Notes under the pieces: model-generated
What the model saw: only the letters and a program-made list of their open reading frames with translations
Databases searched by the model: none
Told to the model about the DNA's origin: nothing
NCBI GenBank assembly: GCA_020091685.1
Contig: CM034603.1
Span: 19,734,715 to 19,798,714 of the forward strand
Source: Lutjanus erythropterus
Lineage: Eukaryota > Chordata > Actinopteri > Lutjaniformes > Lutjanidae
Direction of reading: 5' to 3'
Length of the DNA: 64,000 bases
Position numbers and translations under genes: made by a program
Shown here: piece after piece, positions 37,261 to 50,029 of the stretch
Layout: the number at the start of each line of letters is the position of its first letter
Position numbering within the stretch: the stretch's first letter is position 1

Positions 37261-37711
37261 AAAATGTCAGCCTCTACTCTGTATGTCAAAAAGTAAAAAA
37301 TTGTAATCTGTTTTTTAACAGGAAGCCAATGGAATGGACATTATCTAAAAGTGGAGTTGTGTATAATCTAAGTTTTGTTGCTGTTGGAACTGAGATAGAG
37401 ATCTCCTGAAGCGTTACAGTAGTCAAGGCTTAATATAATAAAACATGATTTATTTTTCCAAATATTAGGCTAAAGTTAATGGTCTGATATGTTCAGTGAT
37501 CTTTAATTGGAAAAAGAGGACTGTGTGATTTCAAATGGAGCTCTAAATTTAGATTGGGAGAAAATTCAGTGCCAAGTTTTTGTTATCAGTGTTTGGAGAT
37601 CATTTCAGGGAGGCTGTCAGTCTTTGAAAACAAACAGGCAGAACGTGCAACCTTGATGAATTACGGAGACAATGTAAAGCAGAGGGCACATAGATTTATT
37701 ATTAGAATTAA

Positions 37712-38262
37712 AGGAACAGTTTACCACAAAATCAAAAATACTTATTTTTTTCCTGTAGCCTATAGTGCTAATTATCCATCTAGATTGATTTGTGAGTGTG
37801 AGTTGTATAGTTTTGGAAATCTCAGCCTTAGAGATTGCACTTGGCTTGTGGTGCCCAAAGCACCAAAAAATACATTTGAAACATTCAAAACCAGCATCTC
37901 TTTCCAGAAATCATGGCCTGGTAACTCAAGATAATCCACAGACTTTGTTGTCAGCGGTTTCATATATGAACTACTTTCTTTCTAACAGAAAATAAAGTAC
38001 ATCTGATAGGTCCTACAGTAGTTCATATTCTACTGCAGACAAAACATAAAACTGCTCACAACAAGGTCTGTGGATTATGTTAAATGTCGTGATTTTTGGA
38101 AAGAATTTTTCACCTTTTTTTTGTGTGTGTGCATTTGCTGCTTTGACGGAAAGCAGATCTCTCTTCAGCTGAGAACTCTGCAACTCACCAAAATAATCAA
38201 GATGGCGAAATAGCACTACAGGCCTGAGGGTAAATATGTATTGCTGATTTGGGGATTTGGCC
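37712..38262. mobile_element. fold-back (long inverted repeat) element
   Basis: The left arm starts after TTAA (37708-37711) with AGGAACAGTTTACCACAAAA, passes CTGTAGCCTATAGTGCTAAT and CTTGTGGTGCCCAAAGCACC, and reaches AAGATAATCCACAGACTTTG. The right arm repeats this in reverse (CAAGGTCTGTGGATTATG, then AATAGCACTACAGGCC). Arms are roughly 250 bp around a centre near 38000. This matches my memory of an abundant palindromic MITE in percomorph fish. The right terminus is eroded, so that limit is approximate. Confidence 0.75.
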
Positions 38263-38463
38263 TTTATTTAGTAAATGAGTAGGCCTAAATTAATTTAAAA
38301 AAAAGGGGGGGATCTAATGGTCTGTAGTTTCTGTTCTTTCTAAAAAATAAACCTCCCAGATCGCCTTCAGGTACCAACCAGATTACTGTTCCATCCAGCT
38401 GCTCCGTTGACTTGTTTTTCTTTATTGATGTTTTAAAAGCAAGTGAGTAGGTTGACAGTAGGT

Positions 38464-38910
38464 CAGTGGTTCCAACCTTTTAAAGGTCCAATGTGTGAGA
38501 TTTAGGGGGGTCTATCGGCAGAATGAGGCAGCAAATGAATTTAATATTCCTTAATATGTTTTGATTCACGTATAATTACCTGAAAATAAGAATTGTTGTG
38601 TTTTTGTTACCTTAGAATGAGCTGTTTATCTCTACAGACGGTGCAGGTCCTCTTCCACTGAGGCCACTATGTTCCACAGCCATTTTTCTACAGCAGCCCA
38701 GAAAAGACAAACCAAACAAGGGTTCTTGATACGGCCTTTTGCATTGTTCACCAGTTTCACAGCGTAGTTTCTGCTTGGAAGGAGATGGTGAGATGAGTGG
38801 TATTCAGTTTGTTGCAATCAACAGTCTCACCACCAGATGCCACTAAATCCTACACACTGGTCCTTTAAGCTTGTGATCCCTTAATACAAAGCAATTACCA
38901 CTAATTACTA
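38464..38910. mobile_element. hAT-like fragment interrupted by a MITE
   Basis: CAGTGGTTCCAACCTTTT (38464-38481) and GCTTGTGATCCCTTAATACA (38869 on) read as one continuous hAT-type end once the MITE at 38484-38864 is removed. The right limit is unknown. The nesting gives relative ages: the outer fragment is older. Confidence 0.55.
38484..38864. mobile_element. TTAA MITE, copy 4 (full length)
   Basis: About 381 bp between TTAA duplications at 38480-38483 and 38865-38868. Ends are AGGTCCAATGTGTGAGATTT and AAATCCTACACACTGGTCCT, an inverted repeat of over 20 bp with mismatches. Shares inner words with the copies at 4421, 8632 and 11410 and is the best local reference for the family. Confidence 0.8.
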
Positions 38911-40399
38911 TTACTTTGTGACCTTTGATTACAGGGGGAATGTCTGTGACTTGTCAGCAGCTCAACAAAGGAGTAATTATTACAAGTAAAAGCAAAGATT
39001 ACTTTTGCATAGCTGTACCTCTCAAGTCGGGTAGAACTGCATGACTCAATTTAACATTTTGCTCACATCATAGTCTTAAAGTAAATGTCAGACACTTTGT
39101 GCAGTTAATTTTATTTTCAAATAATTGTTTATATCCATAAAATGTCAGAAGATTTTGATAAAATGCCCATCACAATGTCTCAGAAATAAAGGCAAATGTC
39201 TTGTTTTGTTAGATCAAGCAGTCCAAAACCTCAAGACATCCAATTAACTATCATATAAAACAGAGCAAAGAAGTAAATACTCACATTTAAGATGAATTTT
39301 GGCCTTTCTGCTTGAAAAAGTCACTCAAAATACAGACCGATTATCAAAATTGTTGCAGAAATTAAAGGTCGAGTCATCACACTGCCTCCAGCATATGTTC
39401 AGTCCCTGCAAGCTTGTTTGTGTAAATTTCAGTTTTCGACTCACAAAATATTAGAATATGTCCTTGCAGCAGAACTATAACCTTGTAACCTTGATTTGTC
39501 TGCCTTCCACATGTATTATTCCTATCTTGCCCAGTTGTCTCCAGGCTCAATTCACTCCTCCTTTTCCTTTTGATATGCTGTAAACTGCACACTGTAATTC
39601 ATATTCTTTTTATTTAAGGTTTCCAGATATCCACCTGCCCTAAACTAAGGATATCACTGTAATTTTTAATAAGCAGGTGTGAGTTTAGATTAATTTCCTA
39701 ATGTTTTTCCTGTTATATTAGGATTTAAATAAGATTTTTCTCTTCATTGTCTACATACAGTGAAGTTACCCGTACAGTAAAAAAAAAAAAAAAAAACCCT
39801 TTCACTCCTCTCCTCTTGCAGTCTTTGTTGATTTATGAGTCTTAAGGCCATTCGATCCTTAAAAGGTTTTTATGTAAACAACTCAGCAGCAAAATAAATA
39901 AACTGATTTACTGGAAAAGAAGACAAATAGATTCGCTTGAATGTCAAAAGGTGGTCTTACCTGTTCTTCAAAAGCATGTTGCATAGTAACATAACTGTTT
40001 TTCTGAGCTCTGCCTTTCCCTTTTATCGTTTGCCTCAGGGATCAGGGTCAAATAGGGATGACAATCATTGCAGTAACAACATAATCACTGTGTGTTGCCA
40101 GAAGTAGTTAGCAGCACTCTGAGGTAAATATTTGTGGTATATGGCAGTTGTTACCACCATTGTATGGCCGCCCACCTTCTGAGGTCTCTGCTTCTTAAAG
40201 GGAAGTTTGCCCTCACCACTGTTGCGTTTGTGATTGCTCGTCATTGGAATTGTTGAGTCTCTGTAAATGATCTTCTGTTATGATTTACTGCTATGTGAAT
40301 ACAATCAACCAGACTTAATTTTATCATAATGGAAATTGGAGAGAATACTTGTGAATAAGAAAGGAGGCTTCAATGTTTTTTTCATTCTTAGTCATGCAA

Positions 40400-40560
40400 G
40401 CAGCATGGCTCCAGGGAAGGCAATGTTGGTCTGTCAGATTGTTGGTCAGTCAGTCCGTCCACTGCTCTGGCCCACATTGAAATGTCTAAAAAACACTATT
40501 GGATTGTAAGGATTCTCGTGAAGTTTTGTTCAGACACTCACTATTCTACTCAAAAAAAAA
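40400..40560. repeat. dispersed fish repeat fragment
   Basis: TTGAAATGTCTAAAAAACAC, TATTGGATTGTAAGGATTCT and GAAGTTTTGTTCAGACACTC resemble a widely dispersed fish repeat known to me by sequence, not by name. The surrounding 38911-42240 holds poly-A runs (39779, 41917) and no recognisable gene. Confidence 0.45.
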
Positions 40561-42273
40561 AGGATAAACCTTCATCTGCCAGATGTTGACGAAAGTACCC
40601 AAAATTTCATTTTCATTTCATTTACCACTATTTTAGGGCGCACAGTGTATTTAAATGTATCCCAGTTGGGTGAAATATGGCCAATATGGCAACATCGCAT
40701 CATTCTTCACTACCTTCACTATGATTGACAGTTACTGTCATCACCTGTCAATCAGCAAAATAAAATGAAACGCATATCTTTATTTGCATGCATGATATGA
40801 ACAAAATGGGGGCCCACCAATTAAAACATTGCTTCATAGTGCCATTAGTGGTCAAAAACTCCAGTGTACCTTTAATGTTAATCAGGGCTTTATAAAAAAT
40901 GTTCTTTGTTGTAGTCGCTCAAATAAAATGTTCTCTCATGTTTCTGCACAGAATTAATCTGCATTGCATTTTTGGATCAAATGAATATTCAGACTCACTG
41001 TTTTTCTGCCCATGAAATGCAAATGACACACCATGGAAATGCATGACTTCAGAGCAGGTGGAAGCTGTTGTAAAGTGATACCCTTCAGTTACAGCAGCTC
41101 CTGAATTTCAGTAGACTTGGACGACGTTCAGGCCTATACATATCATGATGTCAGAATGAGAAACACCTATTAGCATGCAATGCTAAAGAGGTGAAAGCCT
41201 TGGAATGAACCTCTTATGTCATTCCTCAAAGAGCTCATTTTAAAAATTCCTCATGGAGAACAGATTACACCTGCTAACACTAAACTCATTCCTCTTCCTC
41301 ACAGCGTTGACTCTGGTGTCATAACTCTGAGAGTTGGAAAAAGGGAGTGTAAAATTCAAATTACCACCACATTTTTAAGACCAGTTATCACCTGTGAGCT
41401 GAAGCGTATTTACAAAAGGCTGATCTGTAAATGACTCATGCAGTCGGGAAATTTTGGCAGGTTTTAGGAATAATCATGTCAAATTGGATTAAGTTCAGAG
41501 GGGGAAGTCGATAAAAGATGATACTGAAGATTTCTAAAAGGGGAATTTGAGGAATGCTCTGGTGGAGACAGGGGAGTGATGTTTTTATATCAATGAACAA
41601 AGGTAAATATCTATCAAAGTCACATATACTTCTGTATGAGCAGCTTGGGCAAACAGCAGATGCCACATAAAAAACAAGCATCAAAAGCAAAGAAACATTT
41701 ATATGATCTTCATAAAGAGCCTGTGATGATTCTTTATTTGTGTCATTTATTTCCTTACAAGGAGTCGAGTCATTCCTAAGAGGCCTGGGAAAGAATCACT
41801 GCGATATGAGGCACGTAAAAGAAGCTTCTTCCTCTGGGGTTGGGGGGGTGACATGGATTTTAGTTTAAATCCCAGATCTCACTCAGTGTATAAATAAGTG
41901 TGTTGCACGGTGAGGTAAAAAAAAAAAAAAAAATTACTTAACAATACACTTTTCTTTTCAGTACTCAGCTTAGAACAAATCTGGTGCTGCTCTTCTTAAA
42001 CCAGTCCACTCTCTCTCTCATTGCTCTCTCATATATAGCATGAGAGCCCGCCTTGCCAGTTCAAACTGGCCTATCAGGTCAGCTCTGCAGGGGGGAGGTT
42101 GACAAGATTAATCACAAATATATATTGTTCTTCTTAGCTTGCTCAAACCAACAAAGCCTCATTTCATTCTTCAGTAGATTTTCATAAATTCCATACACTC
42201 AAAATAATCAAATCATTTGAGTATCACACAGTATTTGTCTTAATTACCTGTCATTTCACCACTCACCCTTTGG

Positions 42274-42433
42274 CCAATCAAGTCAGAGAATCCGCCTACT
42301 CCTGCAGCACATAAAAGGACTATTTTTTCAGGCGTGCTTCCTCTTTAAACACCAGGACAAGATGGCTTTCACAAGGACTCACACCCTGACAGGTTTTGGC
42401 TTTGATTATATCATTACTTTAATAGACTCTTAA
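42274..42433 (+). promoter_or_regulatory. orphan CCAAT-TATA core promoter with short downstream ORF
   Basis: CCAAT (42274-42278, in TTGGCCAATCA) is followed 32 bp later by CATAAAAG (42310-42317). After a further 44 bp there is an ATG at 42362 that opens a 23-codon frame (MAFTRTHTLTGFGFDYIITL..., stop at 42431-42433). The spacing is that of a textbook RNA polymerase II promoter. The frame could also be a first exon, but the donor-like GTTTTG is weak. No downstream exon was recognised, and chance cannot be excluded. Confidence 0.3.
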
Positions 42434-44879
42434 GAAAAGTGTGTTTCTAATGCTGAGTACAATTGGTTGTATTTCTTTGTTAATATTAAACTAAAAATTT
42501 AATAAAGAAAATAAAGAAGTTGTGTGAGTGAATCTGTCCACCTTGCTTAACAAAAACAAGGGCTTAGCAAAGACAAAAGGGAGTTGAGGCTTCCTCACAA
42601 AGTGAATGACTCAATAATCAGATATGGTTCCTCAGTATTACTAAAACCTGGGCAATCCCACTGTTCAAAGACACTAAACACACACACAAGAAACCGATAG
42701 CCTGGGAATATTTGCCTGATGACACACTGTAAACAACTACAATGCACCAAAATTGGTTGGCTAACTGCATTTTTTTCTGTTTCTGTCACTAATGTGTGAG
42801 AAAAGTGCCAGGATTAAATTTCATAGAAATGTGTCATAGATTTCAAATAATTATTTCAGTATGTAACTGCTGTATCATAATTGCTTTCATTGTTATGGAG
42901 CAGAGTGGGAGGCGAACCAGTTTTAGGGAGGCTTAGAGAATAGAAGTGAATAACATTACTTTAGTTATTACATTAGTTATGAGAAGGAGATCACATGAAA
43001 TATCCTAAATGAATGTAGAATCAACTATTATTATTAGTAACTAACTATTATTTCCCATTTTATTAATTAGTTTATTTAGTGTTATATAATTTTTAATGAC
43101 ATGCACAGTGTTTTCCACCATATCCACCCACAATATGAGAAAATGGCCTGCAGTAACCCCAGTTAGGTTGAGGTGTTTTTTCTTCACTGTCATTCTTGAG
43201 TTATTCCACAAGGGGGAGCTGTCACGTGAAGAAAATATCTAAATACCTAATAAATGTTCCCTAAAAGTGCATAATACATTTATGAATTTCATATTAATTA
43301 ATGGTGTAAGTCACAGCTGCGCAGAGGATCCAGCCCTCCAAGTACTCTGAGCAGTGTGAACCTGCAGGGAGGGAAATTAGCAGCAGCCAAATGCAGGAAA
43401 AATATAAGTGTATCTGGTAAATTTCAGACAAAATGATGACTTATTATTGAGATGCTGGTGAATTTGAAGATTTTTTTGTCAGTGACTTTTAGATGTGCAT
43501 ATTTTAAAAAGTTTATTTTTCATCCTAGAACCATGTAGATATAAAAAGTTAAAGAGAACTGGTGATTTTGTTAATTATAATGATTGTGTGACACTGTAAG
43601 TGATCTTTATTCTGTAACTGTTTCACTGTGTGAGTTCAGTAGAATCGACCAAAATTGCTTCACCTACTCTCCTTCATTCCCTCTGTCCGTTATACCACTT
43701 TCTGTCTCTATTTCAGCTCACACAGTGGCTTAAATGTTAGCCTCTACTACTAAATGTTTAAATGCATTTTGAGTATTTTGCTCTGAAACAATTTAATCTC
43801 ACAGTGATTTGTCATGGCTAATTAGTGTTGTTTGTGACACGGCATGTGTTACAAATGGGACAGATTAAACACTGGCTGCACACAAGATAAACAGGGTGAG
43901 AAACTCTTAAATCACCGACATTAAATATGGAGACAGGAAAGTTTTGCCCACTCAGGTCCAATGCGCATATTTAATACTGACTTCAAAGCTTTTTACAGCT
44001 AGATCTTTAAAAGAGTACAGAGCTTTCTCCATATTTTAAATAAATAAATATCAACTAAAATTGAGGCTTGACTTGAGTTTTGTATATAGTTAAATAATAT
44101 AATTTACATTTTCAAGTCAGTTGTGCACCAACAACTGCATCCTCTGAAATATCCTTAATTTCTCCCCCACATTCAATTTAACTTGCTTTTAAAAAGACTA
44201 AAATCTAGGTCAATATTGGTCTATCACATCTTATCTTATCTTATCATATCTTATTGCCAATATTGATATTGGAACTTTTTAATTCCCTAATATTGGTATT
44301 GGCATTAGCCCCCACAATACATTATCAGTCGGGCCCTATTTTGTGTCATAAAGTTGGCCAAAATGTCCACTTGATGCTTCATTGTGGGTGTGTCTTTGTT
44401 ATCTGAATACATGTCCAGATATAGTCCTAATTTAGAAAAATAACTTTGAGAAATAAAACTGAGAAATGTGTGCTTCAGTTTGGTGTCATTTCTGGAAAAT
44501 AAAGTAATCTAATTATGACATCTGATAAAATCCAGTTTCACCACGATACAGGGTACAGCATGTGTGTGTGACTGAGAAGGGGCAGTGAATTGAAGCCATT
44601 GAATTAATCTGCAGGATCACCATCTCTTCCTTTGGCCTTCCAGCTCTTCACCTTGCCCCACTTCTCCCTCTTAATCCCCCTATTCCATCGAATCCTGCCA
44701 CTCCTGATCTTCGCCCCACCCCAAAGCCCCTGCAAACGCTCACACCCTCCGGCATTGAAAAATAAACATGCTGGCAGGCACAGCCCTTTTTTATATCTGA
44801 CTCAAATCAAAAGCATTTTAATTAAAAGCGCCCCTTCCCCGCCCATACTGAACTCTGACATAAAGAAAGACGAGAAGGG

Positions 44880-45440
44880 AGGAGTCCAAAGGTGTGGAGC
44901 AGATTCTAATCCACATGGGAACTGATGACCTAAAGCAATGACTAACCACGGCACCGCAGCAAGTAGCAAGAACACATACAAAGAAGTATCCTGAGGCAAA
45001 GATAACTGTGTCAACTTTACTACAAATGCCTGACACATCTCTGCAAACCACCACTAACATTAATGCTGATTGTTCAACAGTGTGTCCATCTGCAAAATGT
45101 CCAAACAGCTGTCCACGCAGACAACTACCAGCAGCATCTCTACAACCACAGTCACCTCAAGAAGAGCCAAGTGAGACTGTCAGACTGCAGGACATCAGAA
45201 GCAGCAAACACAAGACTCTTTGTCCCGCCAAACTCACGCCAGCCTGCCCCCAGAATGGCTGTCATTCTTCATACACAGCGGTCCAAGATCTATTTCAAGA
45301 CAACGCTGCCAAATTAAACCGCCTTTGCACCTCCAGTACCACGCTCTTCAAATTCAGACCAGCCAATCAGAAAACTACACCGCTGTAGACGCATCAACAG
45401 TTGCCCCTCTGGACCCCTTCAGCTAAGAGCTGCTCCACCC
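44880..45440 (+). pseudogene. decayed SGNH-hydrolase-like sequence from a transposable element
   Basis: Fossil sequence, broken. Segments resemble the SGNH/GDSL-type esterase-like proteins that fish genomes carry in many transposon-derived copies: VEQILIHMGTDDL (like VHVGTNDL of the family), KYPEAKITVSTLLQMPD, and a LYNHSHLKKSQVRL segment near the C-terminus. The parent element is uncertain; such domains occur in ORF1 of some LINEs. The stretch is unusually C-rich against its AT-rich flanks (42440-44600 shows no gene). Confidence 0.5.
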
Positions 45441-45904
45441 TAGAACAATGATACTCCACTTGTTAGCCAGATCTTGTCCTGATAGGGTGCTGGGTGGCCC
45501 TCTGATCATTTTCTAATAAAATGATTCACACAGTTTTGTCAGAGGAAGAAGGGACAGATGTGGCAGTTTTGTATGACAGGATAAAAAAGGCTGAGCTTTG
45601 CGTGACGTCCTTGTAAGCTGTGCAATCTGCAGTGGTGTCAGACAGTGAGCTCTGCAGGGGAAGACAACAACTAGCTAAACAGGAGCTACTGTTTTGCTGA
45701 AATTATCACTCTGATTCCATATATGTGTATTTCAAATTAAAAGTGGTTAAAAATGCTATCCATGCTGTCCCTGCTAAGAGCACTTCATATTTATCATTTG
45801 TTTATGAAACATTACAAAGCTCCACCATAATGTTGTATAAACTCTTTCAAATGTTTTTCACAGTATTCAGTATGCAGTAAAATATCTGATTTATCTGTCT
45901 ATCC

Positions 45905-46535
45905 TATAGCGCCAAATTAATTTAGACAGCTTCAGCAGCAAAACATATTTTAGTCACCTACAAAAAGGCCTTGCTGTCAGACTGCCTTTTCTGATGGTAA
46001 ACTGCCATTATATGAGCCAAACATGGCTCTCTCTAAACAACCACACTCTACTGGTAAAAACTGTAATTTTTCCTTGCAAAACATGGGATTTATTGGTCTA
46101 TTGCTGCTTCGACTGTTGAGTCTGTTTGCGTTACTGTATCCCAACTAACCACTTAATATTTAAGTCATACCTTAACACAAACAAAATGACTGATAGTGGC
46201 ATTGGTAGACCAGCAGCTCCCATGTTCTGCAAAGTAAAATTATTGTTTTTGCCAAAGGAATCTGGTGGCCTTTGAGAGAGCGATATTTGGCTTATAAAAC
46301 AGAGTTTACACACTTTTACACACTTACTATACTTAAACTAAATCCTTTTTCTTTGTTGGACCTTTTTTTTTAAGGGACTGAAATACATTTTGCTGCTCAC
46401 CCTGTCCACAGCAGTACATTGCTTAGCTTCCTACACCGGTACTCCTGCTGCTTCTCCAAACTGGAGGTGCGGCGACTTCCATCTGCTGTAACAAACTGAT
46501 ATGGATACCTCATACAACCCCACTTCAAAACAATA
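45905..46535. mobile_element. fold-back element, family of the 56.9-kb copy (diverged)
   Basis: TGTCCACAGCAGTACATTGC, TTAGCTTCCTACACCGGTAC and TTCTCCAAACTGGAGG at 46405-46465 match, in reverse orientation, the left arm of the element at 56873-57745. AAACTGCCATTATATGAGCC and CCAGCAGCTCCCATGTTCTG match its interior. The outer ends are decayed, so limits are approximate. Confidence 0.65.
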
Positions 46536-47354
46536 TATAACACTGTTTACGCAACAGATGACAGTGACCTATTATGAGTTGAATCGTCCATTGAAAAGTT
46601 CTTTCCTCAAAATGCAATATACACTGTACTGTATATTGTGTACACACAATGTCATCTTTTTTCAATTAGCCACTTATATAAATTCAGTAAATTATTAATG
46701 GTTATTTAGGTTTAAAGGTTTTAAATATTTATGGATGTGAACGTGAAAGGCACATGAATTATGAATGAATACGAGGAGGAGTCAACAAGTACATTTCTAT
46801 GACTTATACATTTGTCTCTATTAGAAAATGATGTATCCCACAACCTCACATTTCCCCGCCAAACCAATCCCATATAAATCTCATAATGCAATTAAAAAAT
46901 GTAACGCCCAATGTTTTAATGCAGTCATTTCATTAAATAAAAAAAAAGAAAAAAGAAATACAGCCAGAATGGATTGCGGTAATTCATCACTGGAGAGTTC
47001 AGCATTGCTCAGGAAGAGGAGAAACACCTGCTCGCTGCAGTTGTTCAGCCTGTTTGGGTCCTCCAGAGTCGCCGCTGCATCCTCCGTCCTGCTAAATATG
47101 TCCAAACTCACCAACATGCTGCAGCTGGACATGGGAGGGGGTTGTAAAACTTTGGCATGTTTATTGTAGATCTTGTCAGCGCTGTTAGCAACAACAGATG
47201 TCTTGTATACACTAACACTATTATCCTCCAACACACCATGATGTTGACATGAAAATTGAGGGGGTTTTCCTTTAAATCTGCAAACACAAATAATCACTGA
47301 TTTGAGCTCAAATGTGCTTTTCTCCAACACCAAAATAAGATAGAGGTAGATTAT

Positions 47355-48716
47355 CAGAGTTGGCAAAAGGACATACATTCTTCACTCAAGTAGAAGTACA
47401 GATACATGTGTCAAAAAAAAAAAAAAAAATAGTTGTACTGATTAAACGTTTATACTCAAGTAAAAGTGAAGTACAATGTCTGAAATGTACTCAAAGTATT
47501 AAAGTAAAAACAGCTGTTTCTGTGCAAAGTTAACTGAACCTCACCTTTTCTCTGTGGTCAGTCCTCTGTCTGTTTTGTCTTGTTACGTCTTCATTTTCAT
47601 CTTATTATATCTTTCTGTCTTGTTACATCTGTAGGTCATTTTTAGTCTTTTATGTCATCTTTTTATTTTCCATAAATAAAATTTCCATTTCCATCTTGTT
47701 AATTTATTTCTGTCCTGTTAGATCTTTTATATCATTTTCATCTTATTATGTTTTTTTTGTACACAATTTTTTGTCTTGTTTGTTCTTTTGAGTCATTTTT
47801 GTCTGTTACATCATTTTCATCTGGTTATATCTTTTGCATCATTTTCATCTTACGCCTCTTATTTTTGTCTTCTTATGTCTTTTACATAAGTTTTTGTCTT
47901 GTTACGTTTTTTAAGGCATTTTTGTCTTGTCAAATAATTTTCATCTTCATCTTTTACATAATGTTTCATCTTGTTATGTATTGTTATGTCTTTAGTGCCA
48001 TTTCCATCTTGTTACAACAGACCCAAACCAAACAGTGGCTTTCTTGACTTGTAAAATTATGTTTTCAGTTGACATACATCATATGTGTAATTGTGGCATA
48101 AATCAGACAGGATCAAAGGACTATTTGTCTCTCGCCATTGATTACCGTTCATATTTTTTCCACAGAAAGGTTCCATGGTGCATGCTGGATCGGGAGGGGC
48201 TTTGCCTCTCTATAGCGTTTATTTAGCAGTTGCAGTATTTAACTAACACAGAATACATCATCCCAGAATCTTGGAGAGAAAATTAGCACATATAATCTAA
48301 TCTAATATAATCTGGGTATATGCATATATATCTTTCAATGCACCTGGCTGGTTCATTGTATAACTGCCCAAAATTGCCAACAAATGGAACAAAACAATTT
48401 TGTTATTTGTCATAATTTACATCTTTTACATTTATAGTTTTTGTCTTTATATGTCTGTCATGCATGATGTACACTGATGCATACACCAATATTTTTTTAT
48501 TTATAAAAATAATCAAATTCAAATTCATTAAAACTAAAGTAACAAGATTGTTCTGAAAATGTAAGGATGAGAGAGTACATATATTTGTGTTAAAATGTAT
48601 GGAGTAAAAGTACAAAAGTTGTCAGAAACATAAATACTCAAGTGAAGTACTCATACATTAAAATTCTACTTAAGTACAGTAACAATTTATTTGTATTTAG
48701 TTACTTCTAACCTCTG
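47355..48716. mobile_element. hAT-like non-autonomous element with internal minisatellite
   Basis: Ends CAGAGTTGGCAAAAGGAC and, in complement, CAGAGGTTAGAAGTAACT form an inverted pair, and sub-terminal ACTCAAGTAGAAGTACAG is mirrored by TACTTCACTTGAGTATTT. The 8-bp flanks are TAGATTAT (47347-47354) and TAGATTTT (48717-48724), a 7-of-8 target duplication as expected for hAT. The middle holds the T-rich array listed separately. There is no transposase. Confidence 0.75.
47565..48015. repeat. T-rich degenerate minisatellite
   Basis: Units of roughly 30-40 bp built from TCTTGTTA, TGTCTTTTA and CATTTTCATC words recur with variation, for example near 47590, 47715, 47815 and 47890. All lies inside the hAT-like element 47355-48716. 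Any open frame here (such as the 99-codon one at 47748) is a product of the repeat. Confidence 0.75.
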
Positions 48717-48724
48717 TAGATTTT

Positions 48725-50029
48725 ACAAGAAACGTGCAAAAAACTCACATCAAGGAGCATATAATTGGAAGAGTGGATTAATTTTGTCTGAGCTGAGAAT
48801 CTCCTCTGTTCATCTGAAGTCCCTCGCTGGCAAAGAGTTTCACTTCTTCCAATTTGGAGCTCATTAACTCCCGCTGGCCCAGGGTTTAACCTGCCATTAT
48901 CACCCCATGAAAAGTTAATCAGGAAAAACAAATAGCTGTAATGATTATTTCTTTAAAAATGTCAAACCACAGTTCGAATTCCTGTAGATTAATCATACCT
49001 TGTCATCAGATGAATGCCATCTGTTATGCAATTTAATTTTCTCACCAGTGCTGCTTTCATTAACCATCTTGTCTTTTTTTTTTCCAGCAGATCCTCCAGT
49101 TCTCTGCTGTGGGTATGTGTAGACATTTTTGGTTGAAGGCCATTTACTGCAGTGGCAAGTAACGGAAATATGTGTTTATAGCAAAGATAGAGTGTTTCCA
49201 CTTTCCTTGCTGTTATAAACATTTTAAGCGTATTTGGTGCGCTCCAAGTTCGAAAAAATATCAGGAAATTACATAAAGTTACTGTGTAAATACAACGTGC
49301 TGAGAAATGCTGCCCAAATTTTTCTTTTTGTTCCGCTGGAGAGAAAGTTGCCACTGTTGAGGAAATTCTTCATATATCAGATTTCATTGCGTCCAAATGT
49401 TTGAGGGTGACGTGCCTTTGAAGTGAAGAAGTTGTGTACTTCTCTATTATTGTCATAGTTGGCTTTAAAATGTGAAATTGCTCAAAATACAAAGTGTTGA
49501 AGTCATTTCTCCCCCACAGCTGTAGTAAATACAGTAAGTCACAGTCAAGCTGAAACATGTGCTCCACTTGGCCAAATAAAACCCAAAGGGGAAAGGATTA
49601 CTTCTTTTTTTTTTTCACTCACAAAAATACAACTGTTGCTACCCCACACCACCCATCAGCCACATCATTCTGTGACCTGCCTCTGATTGACTTTTAACTC
49701 AGCTAACTTAACTTGACCTCTGTGTTGCCTCCAGATGCCTGCAGTCACGGTACAAACTCCAAGGAGGTGGTGTTGCCTCATTGAAACTGTGCAGGAAGTT
49801 GTGTAAGTTGTGTTGTCTGGCTTTTTCTGGGATTTATGTCCGCCGGGGATAACAAGCACTAAGTCTCTGCATGTATAACTCAGGAGGAGCTTTTCCCGCT
49901 CAATATAAGTCACACTCAGCAGATGAAATATGGGTATAACATACTGTATTTAAGATGACTTACATCCAAAGTGGACTCTTCACCCAAAATACTGTGCAGC
50001 ACTGTAAAACCATTCACTAGACCTTCAGT
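48725..50029. other. intergenic, no gene recognised
   Basis: Ordinary AT-rich sequence with a poly-T tract near 49603-49615. No exon, RNA gene or clear repeat end could be supported. Confidence 0.5.

Noticed and set aside
44220-44340. CTTATC microsatellite ending in TATCAGTCGGGCCCTA, a hAT-like terminus
   Set aside because: Only one end is visible; without a partner or target duplication it is not called as an element.
46881-47378. 165-codon minus-strand open frame
   Set aside because: Hydrophobic low-information ends, overlaps a 113-codon frame on the other strand, and continues into the hAT-like end at 47355; no conserved motif.
47748-48047. 99-codon hydrophobic frame resembling a membrane protein
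   Set aside because: Entirely produced by translating a T-rich minisatellite.
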